DNA of 64,000 nucleotides, taken from positions 1,054,001 through 1,118,000 of the forward strand of contig NZ_JACHWS010000001.1 in assembly GCF_014191505.1 (NCBI RefSeq), in the 5' to 3' direction. Within the stretch, counting starts at the first letter, position 1. Every line of letters starts with the position of its first letter. The DNA is from Hoyosella altamirensis. GTDB taxonomy: Bacteria; Actinomycetota; Actinomycetes; Mycobacteriales; Mycobacteriaceae. A program made the translations under genes and the position numbers. Under the pieces are notes generated by a model that saw only the letters and a list, made by a program, of their open reading frames with translations, ran no database searches and was not told where the DNA came from. Below, piece after piece: positions 33,251 through 41,736 of this stretch.

Positions 33251-33709
33251 ATGGGAAGTGTTGTGCGGGTAAGCCGGGTCATTCATGCTGCGGCGCCACA
33301 GGTGTGGGAAGTGATCACGGACCTCGAGCACGCGGCGGACGTTCTCAGTGGCGTTGTGGGTGTGGAGGTCTTGACCGCCGGAGCCTACCGGGAAGGAACG
33401 CGCTGGCGCGAAACCCGCAAGATGATGGGCAAAGAAGCGACTGAAGAGATGTGGGTTTCCGACGTTGACGCGCCCCACCGGACGGTCGTGAGCGCGGCAA
33501 GCGCCGGAGTTGTCTACACCACGGTCATCACTCTCGCCGAGGCGGGCGAGGCCACTGAACTCACGATGGAGTTCAGCTCCGAAGCTCCCCCGCAGCACGG
33601 TCTCAGAAAGGCTCTTCACGCAGTAATGGCGCCACTTGGTTCCGCGGTGACGAAAAAGATGCTCGAAAAGGATCTCGACGACATCGCTCGTGCGGCCGAG
33701 CACAGCTAA
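33251..33709 (+). CDS. SRPBCC-family (START-like) protein
   Basis: 152 residues. VRVSRVIHAAAPQVWEVITD is the N-terminal strand-helix of the polyketide-cyclase/SRPBCC fold, followed by TRWRETRKMMGKEATEEMWV, AAGVVYTTVITLAEAGE-like strands and a long C-terminal helix (MAPLGSAVTKKMLEKDLDDI). The fold forms a hydrophobic pocket that binds lipids or other small molecules; no catalytic residues are evident. The stop overlaps by four bases the end of the convergent transglycosylase gene. Confidence 0.82.
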   Translation: MGSVVRVSRVIHAAAPQVWEVITDLEHAADVLSGVVGVEVLTAGAYREGTRWRETRKMMGKEATEEMWVSDVDAPHRTVVSAASAGVVYTTVITLAEAGEATELTMEFSSEAPPQHGLRKALHAVMAPLGSAVTKKMLEKDLDDIARAAEHS

Positions 33710-34275
33710 TTGTGGAAGATGATCCGGAATACGTCCTCGAGATAGCGAATCTTCTCGACATACGGCTGAGTCTGTGTGGTGTACTCGCCGCCTGACGGCA
33801 TCCCGGCGAACTGCTGAACGGCGCCGAGACCCGCGTTGTACGCGGCAAGTGCGAGGTCAACGGGGTCACCGCTCATCGAGCCAGACTGCACACCCACTGC
33901 AGTGTCCGTCAGGTTGTGGCACATGAGGCGGGCTTGGCTGACGGTTGCGTCCGCGATGCTGAAAGGGTTGGCATGGCCGTCTCCGTCCGCGTCAACGCCC
34001 CACTCCTCCCAGGTCTCGGGCATGAATTGGCTAGGACCCTGCGCGCCCACTGGGCTGACTGCGCTGGCGATGAAGCTGCTCTCCGCGGCAATCTGTGCCG
34101 CAAGCAGTTCTGGGGTGACAGCAGCGCATTCACTGCTCGCACGTTCGATCCATGTGACGAATTCGTTGGGGATAGAAGCGGCTGAGGCGGTGGCTGGAGC
34201 GGCCGCGAACGTGAGCCCCACCAATCCCGCACACGCGGCTCCCGCTTTCAGGGCGGAGGTGAAAGTATGTCTCAT
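33706..34275 (-). CDS. Secreted lytic transglycosylase (SLT/goose-lysozyme fold)
   Basis: Start chosen at ATG 34275, because MRHTFTSALKAGAACAGLVG and the following LTFAAAPATASA form a normal signal peptide; an in-frame ATG at 34329 would add 18 residues in front. The mature domain has the catalytic Glu in LAAQIAAESSFIASAVS, followed by VGAQGPSQFMPETWEEWG and AYNAGLGAVQQF, all hallmarks of family-1 SLT domains. It would cleave the glycan strand of peptidoglycan to 1,6-anhydro products. An acidic DADGDGHANPF loop resembles a calcium-binding site known in related enzymes. Acts in the envelope. Confidence 0.88.
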   Translation of the reverse strand: MRHTFTSALKAGAACAGLVGLTFAAAPATASAASIPNEFVTWIERASSECAAVTPELLAAQIAAESSFIASAVSPVGAQGPSQFMPETWEEWGVDADGDGHANPFSIADATVSQARLMCHNLTDTAVGVQSGSMSGDPVDLALAAYNAGLGAVQQFAGMPSGGEYTTQTQPYVEKIRYLEDVFRIIFHN

Positions 34276-34438
34276 AGCAACCGAGAGGGTGCCAGGACGT
34301 ACGCGTGCGACGCCAACTGGGAACGGCATTTCCTAACAAACTCTTAGCGTATTGCCATTCTTTCGTGGTTTATGTCGTTTACATGCAGTTTTAGTCGCTC
34401 ATGCTGCGGAATCGCTAATGCGGGCGCTACGGTGAGCT

Positions 34439-34831
34439 ATGCCAGATCGCAACGTGCTAGGCGGGGATCTCGAAGAATGCGGCACGGACCCTCTCACCGG
34501 TTTCTACCGGGACGGTTGTTGTACCTCAGGTGACGAGGACCTAGGCAGCCACACTATTTGTGCCGTCGTCACAGCTGATTTTCTGGAACATCAGCGTTCA
34601 ATTGGGAACAACCTGATCACTCCTATGCCGGCGTACCGATTCCCGGGCCTGAAGCCGGGCGACAGGTGGTGCGTGACGGCCCGAAACTGGCTGCGCGCCT
34701 ACCAAGATGGCGCGGCAGCCCCTGTCGTGCTCGGTTCGACGAACCAGCGGGCGCTGGAGATCGTTCCGCTCGAATTGCTCCGCGAACACGCGGTTGATGT
34801 GCCGCCCGATCTGAGCGGCCTCAAGGAGTAG
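34439..34831 (+). CDS. DUF2237 family protein
   Basis: 130 residues. NVLGGDLEECGTDPLTGFYR, DGCCTSGDEDLGSHTICAVV and LKPGDRWCVTARNWLRAYQD match the small, highly conserved DUF2237 family, which has conserved Cys residues and no established function. It precedes dinB by 21 bases on the same strand and may share its promoter. Length is normal for the family. Confidence 0.88.
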   Translation: MPDRNVLGGDLEECGTDPLTGFYRDGCCTSGDEDLGSHTICAVVTADFLEHQRSIGNNLITPMPAYRFPGLKPGDRWCVTARNWLRAYQDGAAAPVVLGSTNQRALEIVPLELLREHAVDVPPDLSGLKE

Positions 34832-34852
34832 GACCTCAGCGATAATTCACCT

Positions 34853-36205
34853 GTGACAACTGGACCTCCACCACAGGCGCGCTGGGTGCTGCATCTGGAC
34901 ATGGATGCATTCTTCGCGTCTGTTGAGCAACTCACCCGGCCCACACTGCGGGGCCGTCCTGTCCTCGTCGGCGGTACAGGCTCGCGAGGTGTAGTCGCGG
35001 GAGCGAGTTACGAGGCTCGTCCGTTCGGAGCGCGCTCGGCGATGCCTATGCACATGGCCCGGAGGCTGATTGGCGTCACCGCAGTGGTGGTGCCGCCCCG
35101 AGGCGTGGTCTACCGCGCGGCGAGCAAACGTGTGTTCGGGGTCGTCAGGGACATGATCCCGGTTATCGAGCAACTGTCCCTCGATGAAGCTTTCGGCGAG
35201 CCCGCTCAGTTGGCGGGAGCGCCTGGTGCGGTTGTCGAGGAGTTCTGCGCCGAGCTGCGTGCCCGCGTTCTTGACGTCACAGGTCTCGACGCGTCCGTCG
35301 GCGCCGGTTCAGGTAAACAAGTCGCGAAGATCGCGTCAGGCCTGGCGAAACCGCGCGGACAGCGCATTGTGAGCCGCAACGATCAGGAAGCGCTGCTGGC
35401 GCCGCTGCCGGTGCGCAAACTGTGGGGGATCGGACCAGTCGCGGAGCAGCGTCTTCGCAGTATGGGGGTTGAGACGATCGGCGACCTGGCCCGACTTTCC
35501 GCTTCGGAGGCGAATGCACTCCTCGGCAGTATGGGTTCTGCGCTTCGGGCTCTGGCTCAGGGTATCGACGATCGGCCAGTCAAAGAAGGCGCCGCAGCGA
35601 AGCAGGTAAGCGCGGAAACCACATTTCCGCGAGACCTTATGACCAAACCGGAAGTTCGCTCAGCGGTCCAGACGGTCGGGGAATCCGCGCACCGGCGGCT
35701 CGCGAGTGATGGCCGCGGTGCCCGGACAGTGACAGTGAAACTCCGCAAAGCTGATATGTCGATCCTGACGCGTTCTGCCACACTGCCGTTCGCCACAATG
35801 AACCGTGACGCGCTGATCGGTGCGGCACAGAAGCTGGCGATGGACCCAGTCGAGATTGGCCCGATCCGACTGGTCGGGGTGAGCTTTTCAGGGTTGTCCG
35901 CTGCTCAGCAGGAGGTTCTCTTCCCGGAAATCGGAAGTACAGGCAACGAATTGGACGAGGTCACCGAGGCACCGCCCGCACCCGCTGAGACACCGTCCGC
36001 CGAGGGCAACGAGTTCCTGCCGGGGGCCGACGTGCATCATCCGGAGTACGGGCACGGCTGGGTGCAGGGCAGCGGGCATGGTGTCGTGACGGTTCGTTTT
36101 GAAACCCGCACTTCAGGGCCTGGACCAGTCAAGACCTTCCCCATGCCAGCGGAAGATCTGACACATGCTGATCCGCTGGTGAGTCTTGACTGGCCAGACG
36201 TTTGA
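34853..36205 (+). CDS. dinB: DNA polymerase IV (Y-family)
   Basis: 450 residues, GTG start. Motif [15 protein letters not shown] (D16), the [18 protein letters not shown] finger, and motif [11 protein letters not shown] (catalytic Asp-Glu near residue 114) are intact, followed by the GVGSGK-like [20 protein letters not shown] and helix-hairpin-helix [20 protein letters not shown]. The little-finger domain follows. Lesion bypass and stationary-phase mutagenesis are the family's roles. The long C-terminal tail ([20 protein letters not shown]...) is typical of actinobacterial DinB proteins. No LexA-box was recognised upstream. Confidence 0.93.
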   Translation: MTTGPPPQARWVLHLDMDAFFASVEQLTRPTLRGRPVLVGGTGSRGVVAGASYEARPFGARSAMPMHMARRLIGVTAVVVPPRGVVYRAASKRVFGVVRDMIPVIEQLSLDEAFGEPAQLAGAPGAVVEEFCAELRARVLDVTGLDASVGAGSGKQVAKIASGLAKPRGQRIVSRNDQEALLAPLPVRKLWGIGPVAEQRLRSMGVETIGDLARLSASEANALLGSMGSALRALAQGIDDRPVKEGAAAKQVSAETTFPRDLMTKPEVRSAVQTVGESAHRRLASDGRGARTVTVKLRKADMSILTRSATLPFATMNRDALIGAAQKLAMDPVEIGPIRLVGVSFSGLSAAQQEVLFPEIGSTGNELDEVTEAPPAPAETPSAEGNEFLPGADVHHPEYGHGWVQGSGHGVVTVRFETRTSGPGPVKTFPMPAEDLTHADPLVSLDWPDV

Positions 36206-36209
36206 GGTG

Positions 36210-36752
36210 TTACTCGTCCGAGGTTGTCGCTTCGTCGACCGTTTCTTCCTCGTCGGGAACGTCGATCTCGGAGCGGTCAGGGCAGACCTTCCACGCTTCC
36301 TCGTCGAGAACGAGTTGCACTGTTTCAGTGGTCGGCTCGCGTTCGTCGAGCTGGGTGGTCACCGTTGCGGTCGCGTTATCGCCTTCAACGACGATGTCAG
36401 TGATATCGAGTATCTCGATTTGAGGCGCATCCTCGCCGCGTACTTCCTGTGCCCGGTCCCAGACGGCCTCGAGGTCGGCGCCGTTCATCAGCTTCCCGAT
36501 GAGTTCGTTCATGAACTCAACCTCAGGCTCGCAGGTAGCAGCGACGAAGCCTTCGTAGTCGAAGGAGTTGGCGGCGTCGAGGTAGCTGCTGAGCGCTTCC
36601 GTAATTTCCTGATTGGTGGCGTCTTCCTCGGTGGTATCGGCAGCAGCTAGACCGCTGCCAGCAAGGCCGATTGATCCAGCGATCAGAGCAGAGGCCGCAA
36701 CACCCGCCCCGATCTTGCGTGCGGGGGCGGAGAAACGTGAGCGCATGGTCAT
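36210..36752 (-). CDS. Secreted NTF2-like protein (DUF4878/Mtb12-like)
   Basis: 180 residues; ATG 36752 has AGGAAGG five bases upstream. A signal peptide (GAGVAASALIAGSIGLAGSG, cleavage after LAAA) is followed by a compact alpha+beta domain: EITEALSSYLDAANSFDYEG, FVAATCEPEVEFM, DNATATVTTQLDEREPTTET and EEAWKVCPD. The two cysteines probably pair. The pattern fits lumenal NTF2-like proteins related to DUF4878 or the Mtb12 antigen family, without catalytic residues. An unusually acidic tail (DVPDEEETVDEATTSDE) ends the protein. It converges with dinB with four bases between stops. Confidence 0.7.
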   Translation of the reverse strand: MTMRSRFSAPARKIGAGVAASALIAGSIGLAGSGLAAADTTEEDATNQEITEALSSYLDAANSFDYEGFVAATCEPEVEFMNELIGKLMNGADLEAVWDRAQEVRGEDAPQIEILDITDIVVEGDNATATVTTQLDEREPTTETVQLVLDEEAWKVCPDRSEIDVPDEEETVDEATTSDE

Positions 36753-36931
36753 GCTGCCCTTCCTGTTGGCTGTCGTGACGCTCGGAGCATATGGCGGGCA
36801 GCCTGTTTCACATAAGGGAGGTAATCGAGTTGTTAGACGAGCGATACCCGATCTCAGTGCAGGTAACGGGCCTAGTGGTGTTTACTTGTCGTCCCAATTG
36901 GTGCGGCAACTGGAGCGTGTCCACAGAGGTT

Positions 36932-36952
36932 GTCGCTCAGAGGCGGGCGAAC
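36932..36952 (-). repeat. Half copy of the 64-bp inverted repeat
   Basis: One arm only: GTCGCTCAGAGGCGGGCGAAC-like sequence matching the arms at 27789-27809 and 45256-45276 with about three differences. It lies 11 bases past the stop of the VanW gene. No facing arm was found in the neighbouring 211-base gap, which otherwise shows no gene. Confidence 0.45.
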
Positions 36953-36963
36953 AGGGCAAACAC

Positions 36964-38718
36964 CTAGCGGCATACGACAATCGGCTGGGGCTCGTAGACG
37001 ACAGTGCGGGTCTGGCGGGATATCTCAGCTCCTGTCGCCGCATTGCGGATCACACGCGTATCACTCGTTGTGAATCCCGGCGCGCCACTGGAGGGCGCGC
37101 AGTTCGGGCCAGCGGGAAGCGTGAGGCGCTGCGGTTCGGTCTGGTTCCAGCGTCCGCCGTTGATGGATTCGACGTCGACAGTCTTCGTTCCCCACAGTCG
37201 CACCGTGACATTGGCTCCGTCTCCGAACGATTCGATGAGAACGCCTGTGGGGTACGGGTTGCGGAACTTGACGTCAATGGCGCCTTCCCACACAGTGGCC
37301 TCGCGACCCGCTGGATATCGCGAAATGTAGTAGCTGTGCTCCTGGTGCTCGACGTCTTCCATCCCGGCGAAATAGCCAGCGTTGTACAAGGTAGTTGCGA
37401 ACTGGCTCACGCCGCCGCCAATCGCTTCGTCAGGACGGCCCTCGTAGATCACGCCAGAACGGATGTACCCCTGCGCGAGGCCACGTGGACCGGTGTGCCC
37501 ATTGAGCGAGAACGTCTCGCCCGGCTTGACGACCGCACCATTTACTTGCTGTGCGGCCCGGCGAATATTGTGCCCAGAGTTGGCAGTGAAGCCACCAGTC
37601 GTGAACTCCGCAACCACTTCGTCGATGCCGAGACCGTCGGCGTCGGCGGTTGTGAACTCGGCCGGGATCTCCTCATACACTGCATCACGTGTGCGGCCCG
37701 CAGTCTCGAGCATGAGATCTGCGAAGCCATCGAGGGTTTCGTCCCAATCAATTTCGCGGCCTGCCTCGTCACGGACGACGTAAGGTCCGAGGTTCCCGAG
37801 GACGACCGTCGCATCGCGTGGACCGCGTTCAGTTTCCGCAAGCTGCGGTACGAGGATCTCCCGCGCGGCTTCCTCATCGAATTCGTGGTCGAGGCCACCC
37901 TGGCCGTCAGGCTCGAAAGTGAGTACTTCGCCGACCTGATCGCGAGCCAGTCGCGCGGTTGCCCCGTCAGCACCCTCGATGACAAGCTCTTCGGCGACAG
38001 CGGGCAGCGCGATTTTGTCCATGGCGGCGTCGACGGCTGTGCGGGTCACACTGACCGGTGCGACCGTCACGGGCAGAGTTAGCGTCGCACCGGAATACCA
38101 GCCGCTGAGCAGACTCTGGCGGGCCTGGACAACGTTGAGTTCCTGCCCTTCTTCCGGATAGATCGGCTCCGGTTCCGGCCCACGGAACTCAATGCCACCC
38201 TCGCGGGGCGCACGGTTGACGTCCTCGGTGAGTTGCGTGACCGTCGCGTTGAAAGTGTCCTCGTCGACGGCCTGTTCGGGTGGAATGGGGCGTTCACGAA
38301 CCCAGGTGAGCACGCGGGTGACAGGGTTAAGGCTTTGCGCCTGCGCAGTCGCCACCGTCGCCGGCCAATCAAAGTCGAGGCCCGCATCGACCGGAACAAT
38401 ATCGGTGGTGACATCGCCCGCCTCCACCGTCACAGGTGCACTCGCAAGGGCGCCGAGTTCATGAGCGAGCCGTGATTCGGCACGGGCAGGGTCGAGACCG
38501 CCAATATGTACGCCAAGCACCGTCACGTCCCGGGCGACTTTGCCTTGCGCGGCGAAGAGATCAACGCCGTACACGACCCCGGCAAGCACGAAGATCGCGG
38601 CGGCGACCAGCAAGGTTGTATGGCGGCGCCGCGGGGTGCCGTCGCTTTCCTGGGAGCCGTCCGAGTCGTCAGGGGCCGGTTCCTCAGGTGCTGGCTGATC
38701 AGGTTCGTCGACTGTCAC
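36964..38718 (-). CDS. VanW-family membrane-anchored protein with peptidoglycan-binding-type repeats
   Basis: 584 residues. An acidic, Pro-rich N-terminus is cytoplasmic, then one transmembrane helix (TLLVAAAIFVLAGVVYGVDL). The extracytoplasmic part begins VLGVHIGGLDPARAESRL, a PG-binding-4-like segment, of which two copies seem to occur, and ends in the VanW domain: NIRRAAQQVNGAVVKPGETF, GGGVSQFATTLYNAGYFAGM and HSYYISRYPAGREATVWEG. VanW proteins are accessory to glycopeptide-resistance operons in some bacteria but have no assigned activity, and in Actinobacteria they are common without resistance genes. Cell-wall function is inferred. Confidence 0.87.
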   Translation of the reverse strand: MTVDEPDQPAPEEPAPDDSDGSQESDGTPRRRHTTLLVAAAIFVLAGVVYGVDLFAAQGKVARDVTVLGVHIGGLDPARAESRLAHELGALASAPVTVEAGDVTTDIVPVDAGLDFDWPATVATAQAQSLNPVTRVLTWVRERPIPPEQAVDEDTFNATVTQLTEDVNRAPREGGIEFRGPEPEPIYPEEGQELNVVQARQSLLSGWYSGATLTLPVTVAPVSVTRTAVDAAMDKIALPAVAEELVIEGADGATARLARDQVGEVLTFEPDGQGGLDHEFDEEAAREILVPQLAETERGPRDATVVLGNLGPYVVRDEAGREIDWDETLDGFADLMLETAGRTRDAVYEEIPAEFTTADADGLGIDEVVAEFTTGGFTANSGHNIRRAAQQVNGAVVKPGETFSLNGHTGPRGLAQGYIRSGVIYEGRPDEAIGGGVSQFATTLYNAGYFAGMEDVEHQEHSYYISRYPAGREATVWEGAIDVKFRNPYPTGVLIESFGDGANVTVRLWGTKTVDVESINGGRWNQTEPQRLTLPAGPNCAPSSGAPGFTTSDTRVIRNAATGAEISRQTRTVVYEPQPIVVCR

Positions 38719-38775
38719 GCGCTCTCCGCCTCGGGAAGTTCTCCCCGAGATCGTAGCGAAAAGGGCGGCCGCCTA

Positions 38776-38952
38776 TCACACAGTCGTGCTGTGCTGCTGT
38801 GCGAGCAGCGCACTGAGCACACTGCGCGTGGTCAGTGCGTCGGTGACAAACGGGATGGCGGTGCCCCGCTCAACCCTGCGCACAATGGTCGTCCATGCGT
38901 GCAGGGCGGCGGCGACCTCTTGTGGTGATTGTTCTAACAAGGTCAACTCCAT
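38776..38952 (-). CDS. Small protein (58 aa) upstream of the VanW gene
   Basis: A frame from ATG 38952 to TGA 38776 encodes MELTLLEQSPQEVAAALHAW followed by TTIVRRVERGTAIPFVTDAL and a Ser/Leu/Gln-rich end. Composition is natural (helix-forming, balanced) and the gap it fills would otherwise be ~390 bases. It lies 57 bases upstream of the VanW gene on the same strand, so it may head that transcript. Against it: no convincing ribosome-binding site and no recognised family. Confidence 0.45.
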   Translation of the reverse strand: MELTLLEQSPQEVAAALHAWTTIVRRVERGTAIPFVTDALTTRSVLSALLAQQHSTTV

Positions 38953-39106
38953 CGCTTAGGTGGCTGTGTTGTCAGAATCTCCCGGTGGCACCGCGCTGAC
39001 CAGGCACCCGAGGGGTGGAGTAACTGCCACCTGACTGTCTGCATCTGAGGATTCGGCCGCTTCAGGTCCGCCGCGACCCGCGCGAGATGTGGCTAACGTG
39101 GGAGGT

Positions 39107-39955
39107 GTGTCGCACCTAGTGTCCGGAGAGGCCGTCGAACTGGAGCTTCGTCACGCGCAGTTCGCGAGCCGCTGCGTGGCACTCCTCATTGATGTCGCGC
39201 TGCAGCTGATCGCTCTTTCAGTGCTGCTTGGTGTGCTTTTCTCCGCGATGCCGAATCTGGACGATGCGATGTACGCGGCGATCAGTTTGCTGATCATCGT
39301 CCTAGTGATGATCGGTTACCCGGTCGCGTTCGAAACGCTGACGCGGGGGAGGACTCTCGGCAAGCTCGTCATGGGTCTGCGCGTCACCAGGGACGACGGT
39401 GGCCCAGTCCGGTTCAGGCATGCTCTGATCCGTGGACTGGCAGGGTTCTTCCTGGACTTCTGGCTTCTCGGACTGTTCGGTACGGTCGCGGTCGTTGTCT
39501 CTCTCACCTCAAAGCAGAGCAAGCGCGTGGGTGACTACCTGGCGGGCACCGTGGTCATCCGGGAACGGTTGCCCAGCACGGCCACTGGGGCGAACAGTCC
39601 GGGCGCGGAGCGCATGGCGTGGACAGCCACAATGGACCTCAGTGCGCTGCCTGCTGATCTGCTGATCTCGGTCCGCCAGTACCTGACACGATACGAGACG
39701 TTCAGCCCTGAGGCGCGCGCAGAACTTGGCCGGAGTCTGGCCGAGCGCGTCGCTGAGTGCGTGCACATGCCACCGCCCGACGGCATGCCTGACTGGCAGT
39801 ACCTGGATGCGATTCTGGCTGAACGCCGCGCGCGCGAGGAGATATCCACGAATGGCGGAGATTTCCCCCGCCACGTGACCAAGCCGCCCGCCGCCGTGGA
39901 CGCGAGGAATCCCGACGGCGTGACGCACGACAACCCGTTCACGCCGCCGCGGTGA
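39107..39955 (+). CDS. RDD-family membrane protein of the moxR-type locus
   Basis: 283 residues from GTG 39107, just after GGAGG; earlier GTG codons at 39089 and 39098 are possible. SGEAVELELRHAQFASRCVA and LLIDVALQLIALSVLL open the RDD domain, with the second conserved block at TRGRTLGKLVMGLRVTRDDG and three or four membrane helices. The C-terminal third is soluble and ends in a Pro-rich tail. Such RDD proteins stand at the edge of the conserved mycobacterial-type moxR2 locus. A transport or scaffolding role is unproven. 80 bases separate it from the next gene. Confidence 0.82.
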   Translation: MSHLVSGEAVELELRHAQFASRCVALLIDVALQLIALSVLLGVLFSAMPNLDDAMYAAISLLIIVLVMIGYPVAFETLTRGRTLGKLVMGLRVTRDDGGPVRFRHALIRGLAGFFLDFWLLGLFGTVAVVVSLTSKQSKRVGDYLAGTVVIRERLPSTATGANSPGAERMAWTATMDLSALPADLLISVRQYLTRYETFSPEARAELGRSLAERVAECVHMPPPDGMPDWQYLDAILAERRAREEISTNGGDFPRHVTKPPAAVDARNPDGVTHDNPFTPPR

Positions 39956-40035
39956 GTATCACCAGTGACTGCCAGCGTGACCTCAGCGCGAACCTGGCAG
40001 ACTGACGGCACTTGATCAACAAGGATGAGGGGAAG

Positions 40036-41073
40036 ATGACGAATCAGGGGGACCAGTGGCAGCGCCCAAGCAATGGGGAAGACAGTGACACGCCGCCACC
40101 CGTCGGACGAGCGTATCCTTCGGGCCAATCGGGCTCCCGTCCCGAACCCGGCCGGTGGAATGCGCCCAGACCTGGCGTCATCCCGCTGCGTCCCATCGGA
40201 TTGTCGGAGATCATCGACGGTGCGATCTCGACCATCAGGCGTTATCCGGCGCTGATGCTCGGTTTGACAGCCATCATCGTGACGATTAGTGAGGTTGTCT
40301 CGCTGATCGCAACGCTGCCAATGCTCTCCTGGGATCTGGATCCCTTCGCGACGGACCCGCAAGTCATCGATGATGCTGCGTTCGCGAGCGCCATGGGCGG
40401 GCAGGCTATCGCCGGTGTGCTGACGGGGCTTGCTGGCTTGTTGCTGACCGGTGTGCTGACCGCGGTGGTCGGTAAAGCGGTGATTGGGCAGGACACCTCA
40501 TTCAGCGAGGTGTGGGCGGCGGTGAAACCGTCACTGCTGCGGCTGGTTGCCTTGGCGGTCTTGTTCCTGCTAGCGCTCGCGGTGATTGTTGTCGTCGTTG
40601 TCGGCATGTTCTTCATCCACCCCGCTGCAGGCGTGCTGTCGATGCTGGCGGCGCTGTTCGCGGTGGTATGGCTGGGGGTGAAGCTCTACCTTGCCGTTCC
40701 GGCGCTCGTTCTCGAACGCGCCACGATAATGCGGTCCCTGCAGCGGTCATACATGCTGGTCACGGGCTCGTGGTGGCGGGTATTCGGCATCCTCATCGTC
40801 ATCGGACTCGTCGTGCTGGTTCTCACGATGATTCTGCAGATCCCGTTCTTCCTGCTGGCAACCTTTGCCGGAGCGGTGACGGAGTCTCTCTTGCTGGCAG
40901 CGGTGATCGGCTCGGTCGGCGCGATTCTCGCCAGCCTGCTCATATACCCGTTCGGAGCCGCGACGGTAGCGCTGCTGTACACGGATCTGCGGATGCGCAA
41001 GGAAGGCCTCGACATCGAACTTGCCCGCCGTGCGGGACCCGGGTCCGGCGGCGCACCCCCGGGTGCACACTAG
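40036..41073 (+). CDS. DUF7847-type multi-spanning membrane protein
   Basis: 345 residues from ATG 40036 (AGGGGAAG just upstream). A ~55-residue hydrophilic Pro/Gly/Ser-rich N-terminus precedes PLRPIGLSEIIDGAISTIRR and about six membrane helices; landmarks include MRSLQRSYMLVTGSWWRVFG and LLYTDLRMRKEGLDIEL. The same landmarks occur in the DUF2510 protein at 4103-5077. First gene of a tightly packed five-gene run (next starts abut or overlap), which resembles the mycobacterial Rv3689-Rv3693 order. Role unknown; a membrane component of the MoxR-DUF58 system is inferred. Confidence 0.82.
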   Translation: MTNQGDQWQRPSNGEDSDTPPPVGRAYPSGQSGSRPEPGRWNAPRPGVIPLRPIGLSEIIDGAISTIRRYPALMLGLTAIIVTISEVVSLIATLPMLSWDLDPFATDPQVIDDAAFASAMGGQAIAGVLTGLAGLLLTGVLTAVVGKAVIGQDTSFSEVWAAVKPSLLRLVALAVLFLLALAVIVVVVVGMFFIHPAAGVLSMLAALFAVVWLGVKLYLAVPALVLERATIMRSLQRSYMLVTGSWWRVFGILIVIGLVVLVLTMILQIPFFLLATFAGAVTESLLLAAVIGSVGAILASLLIYPFGAATVALLYTDLRMRKEGLDIELARRAGPGSGGAPPGAH

Positions 41074-41736
41074 GTGACCGTCATGTGGCGCGGAACCATC
41101 CCCGTCGAGATCGATCGTGACTCGGCGCGGGAGGCCGCGCGTGAGGAACTGTCCCGCAGCGTCTACACCGAGGCGCAGCCGTCACTGCCCGAACGCGTGA
41201 TGCTGTGGCTCCTCGACCGCGTTCAGGATGCGATCGACGCGATATTTGATGGTGCGAACGCGCTCGCGCCGGGCGGTCCCGGCAGCCTCGTCATTTTGCT
41301 CGCGATCATGATCACTGCGGCGATCATCATCCGGCTCCGCATGGGGCGTGTGGCGCGCAGTGCACGGATGCGCCGGGCCATCTTCTCCGAAACGCGCCGC
41401 TCTGCCGCTGAACATCGGCGCCTCGCTGACGCCGCAGCAGCGGTGGGCGATCTTGACGAGGCGGTTCACGAGCGTTTCCGCGCGATCGTGCGCGCTCTCG
41501 AGGAACGCGGTGTCATCAACGACGCGGCTGGGCAGACAGCTACCGAGGTCGCACTGCGCGCCGGGGAAGAATTAGCCGGGTGCGCGGAGCCGTTGCGCTC
41601 CGCGGCGCGCACGTTTGACGACGTGTACTACGGTCACCGGTCCGCTGCGCGAGGGGCGTACGACGATTTGGTGCGCACCGACGCACTCGTCCAATCAGCG
41701 GCACTCATCGAGCCGGAAAAGCAGGGCGCGGTGTGA
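41074..41736 (+). CDS. DUF4129 protein
   Basis: 220 residues; GTG immediately follows the upstream stop. An amphipathic N-terminus leads to one transmembrane helix (GSLVILLAIMITAAIIIRL), then a cytoplasmic C-terminal DUF4129 domain (ERFRAIVRALEERGVINDAA, GQTATEVALRAGEELAG, TFDDVYYGHRSA). DUF4129 domains sit beside MoxR/DUF58 or transglutaminase genes and have no known activity. GTGA overlap with the next gene shows coupled translation. Confidence 0.87.
   Translation: MTVMWRGTIPVEIDRDSAREAAREELSRSVYTEAQPSLPERVMLWLLDRVQDAIDAIFDGANALAPGGPGSLVILLAIMITAAIIIRLRMGRVARSARMRRAIFSETRRSAAEHRRLADAAAAVGDLDEAVHERFRAIVRALEERGVINDAAGQTATEVALRAGEELAGCAEPLRSAARTFDDVYYGHRSAARGAYDDLVRTDALVQSAALIEPEKQGAV

Noticed and set aside
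34276-34438. A possible c-di-AMP (ydaO-type) riboswitch upstream of the lytic transglycosylase gene
   Set aside because: The region is AT-rich and lacks the conserved riboswitch core; only ordinary promoter-like sequence is seen.
36613-38082. A 489-codon plus-strand frame opposite the VanW gene
   Set aside because: Fully antisense to a gene with clear family motifs; its composition is that of a reverse-complement shadow in high-GC DNA.
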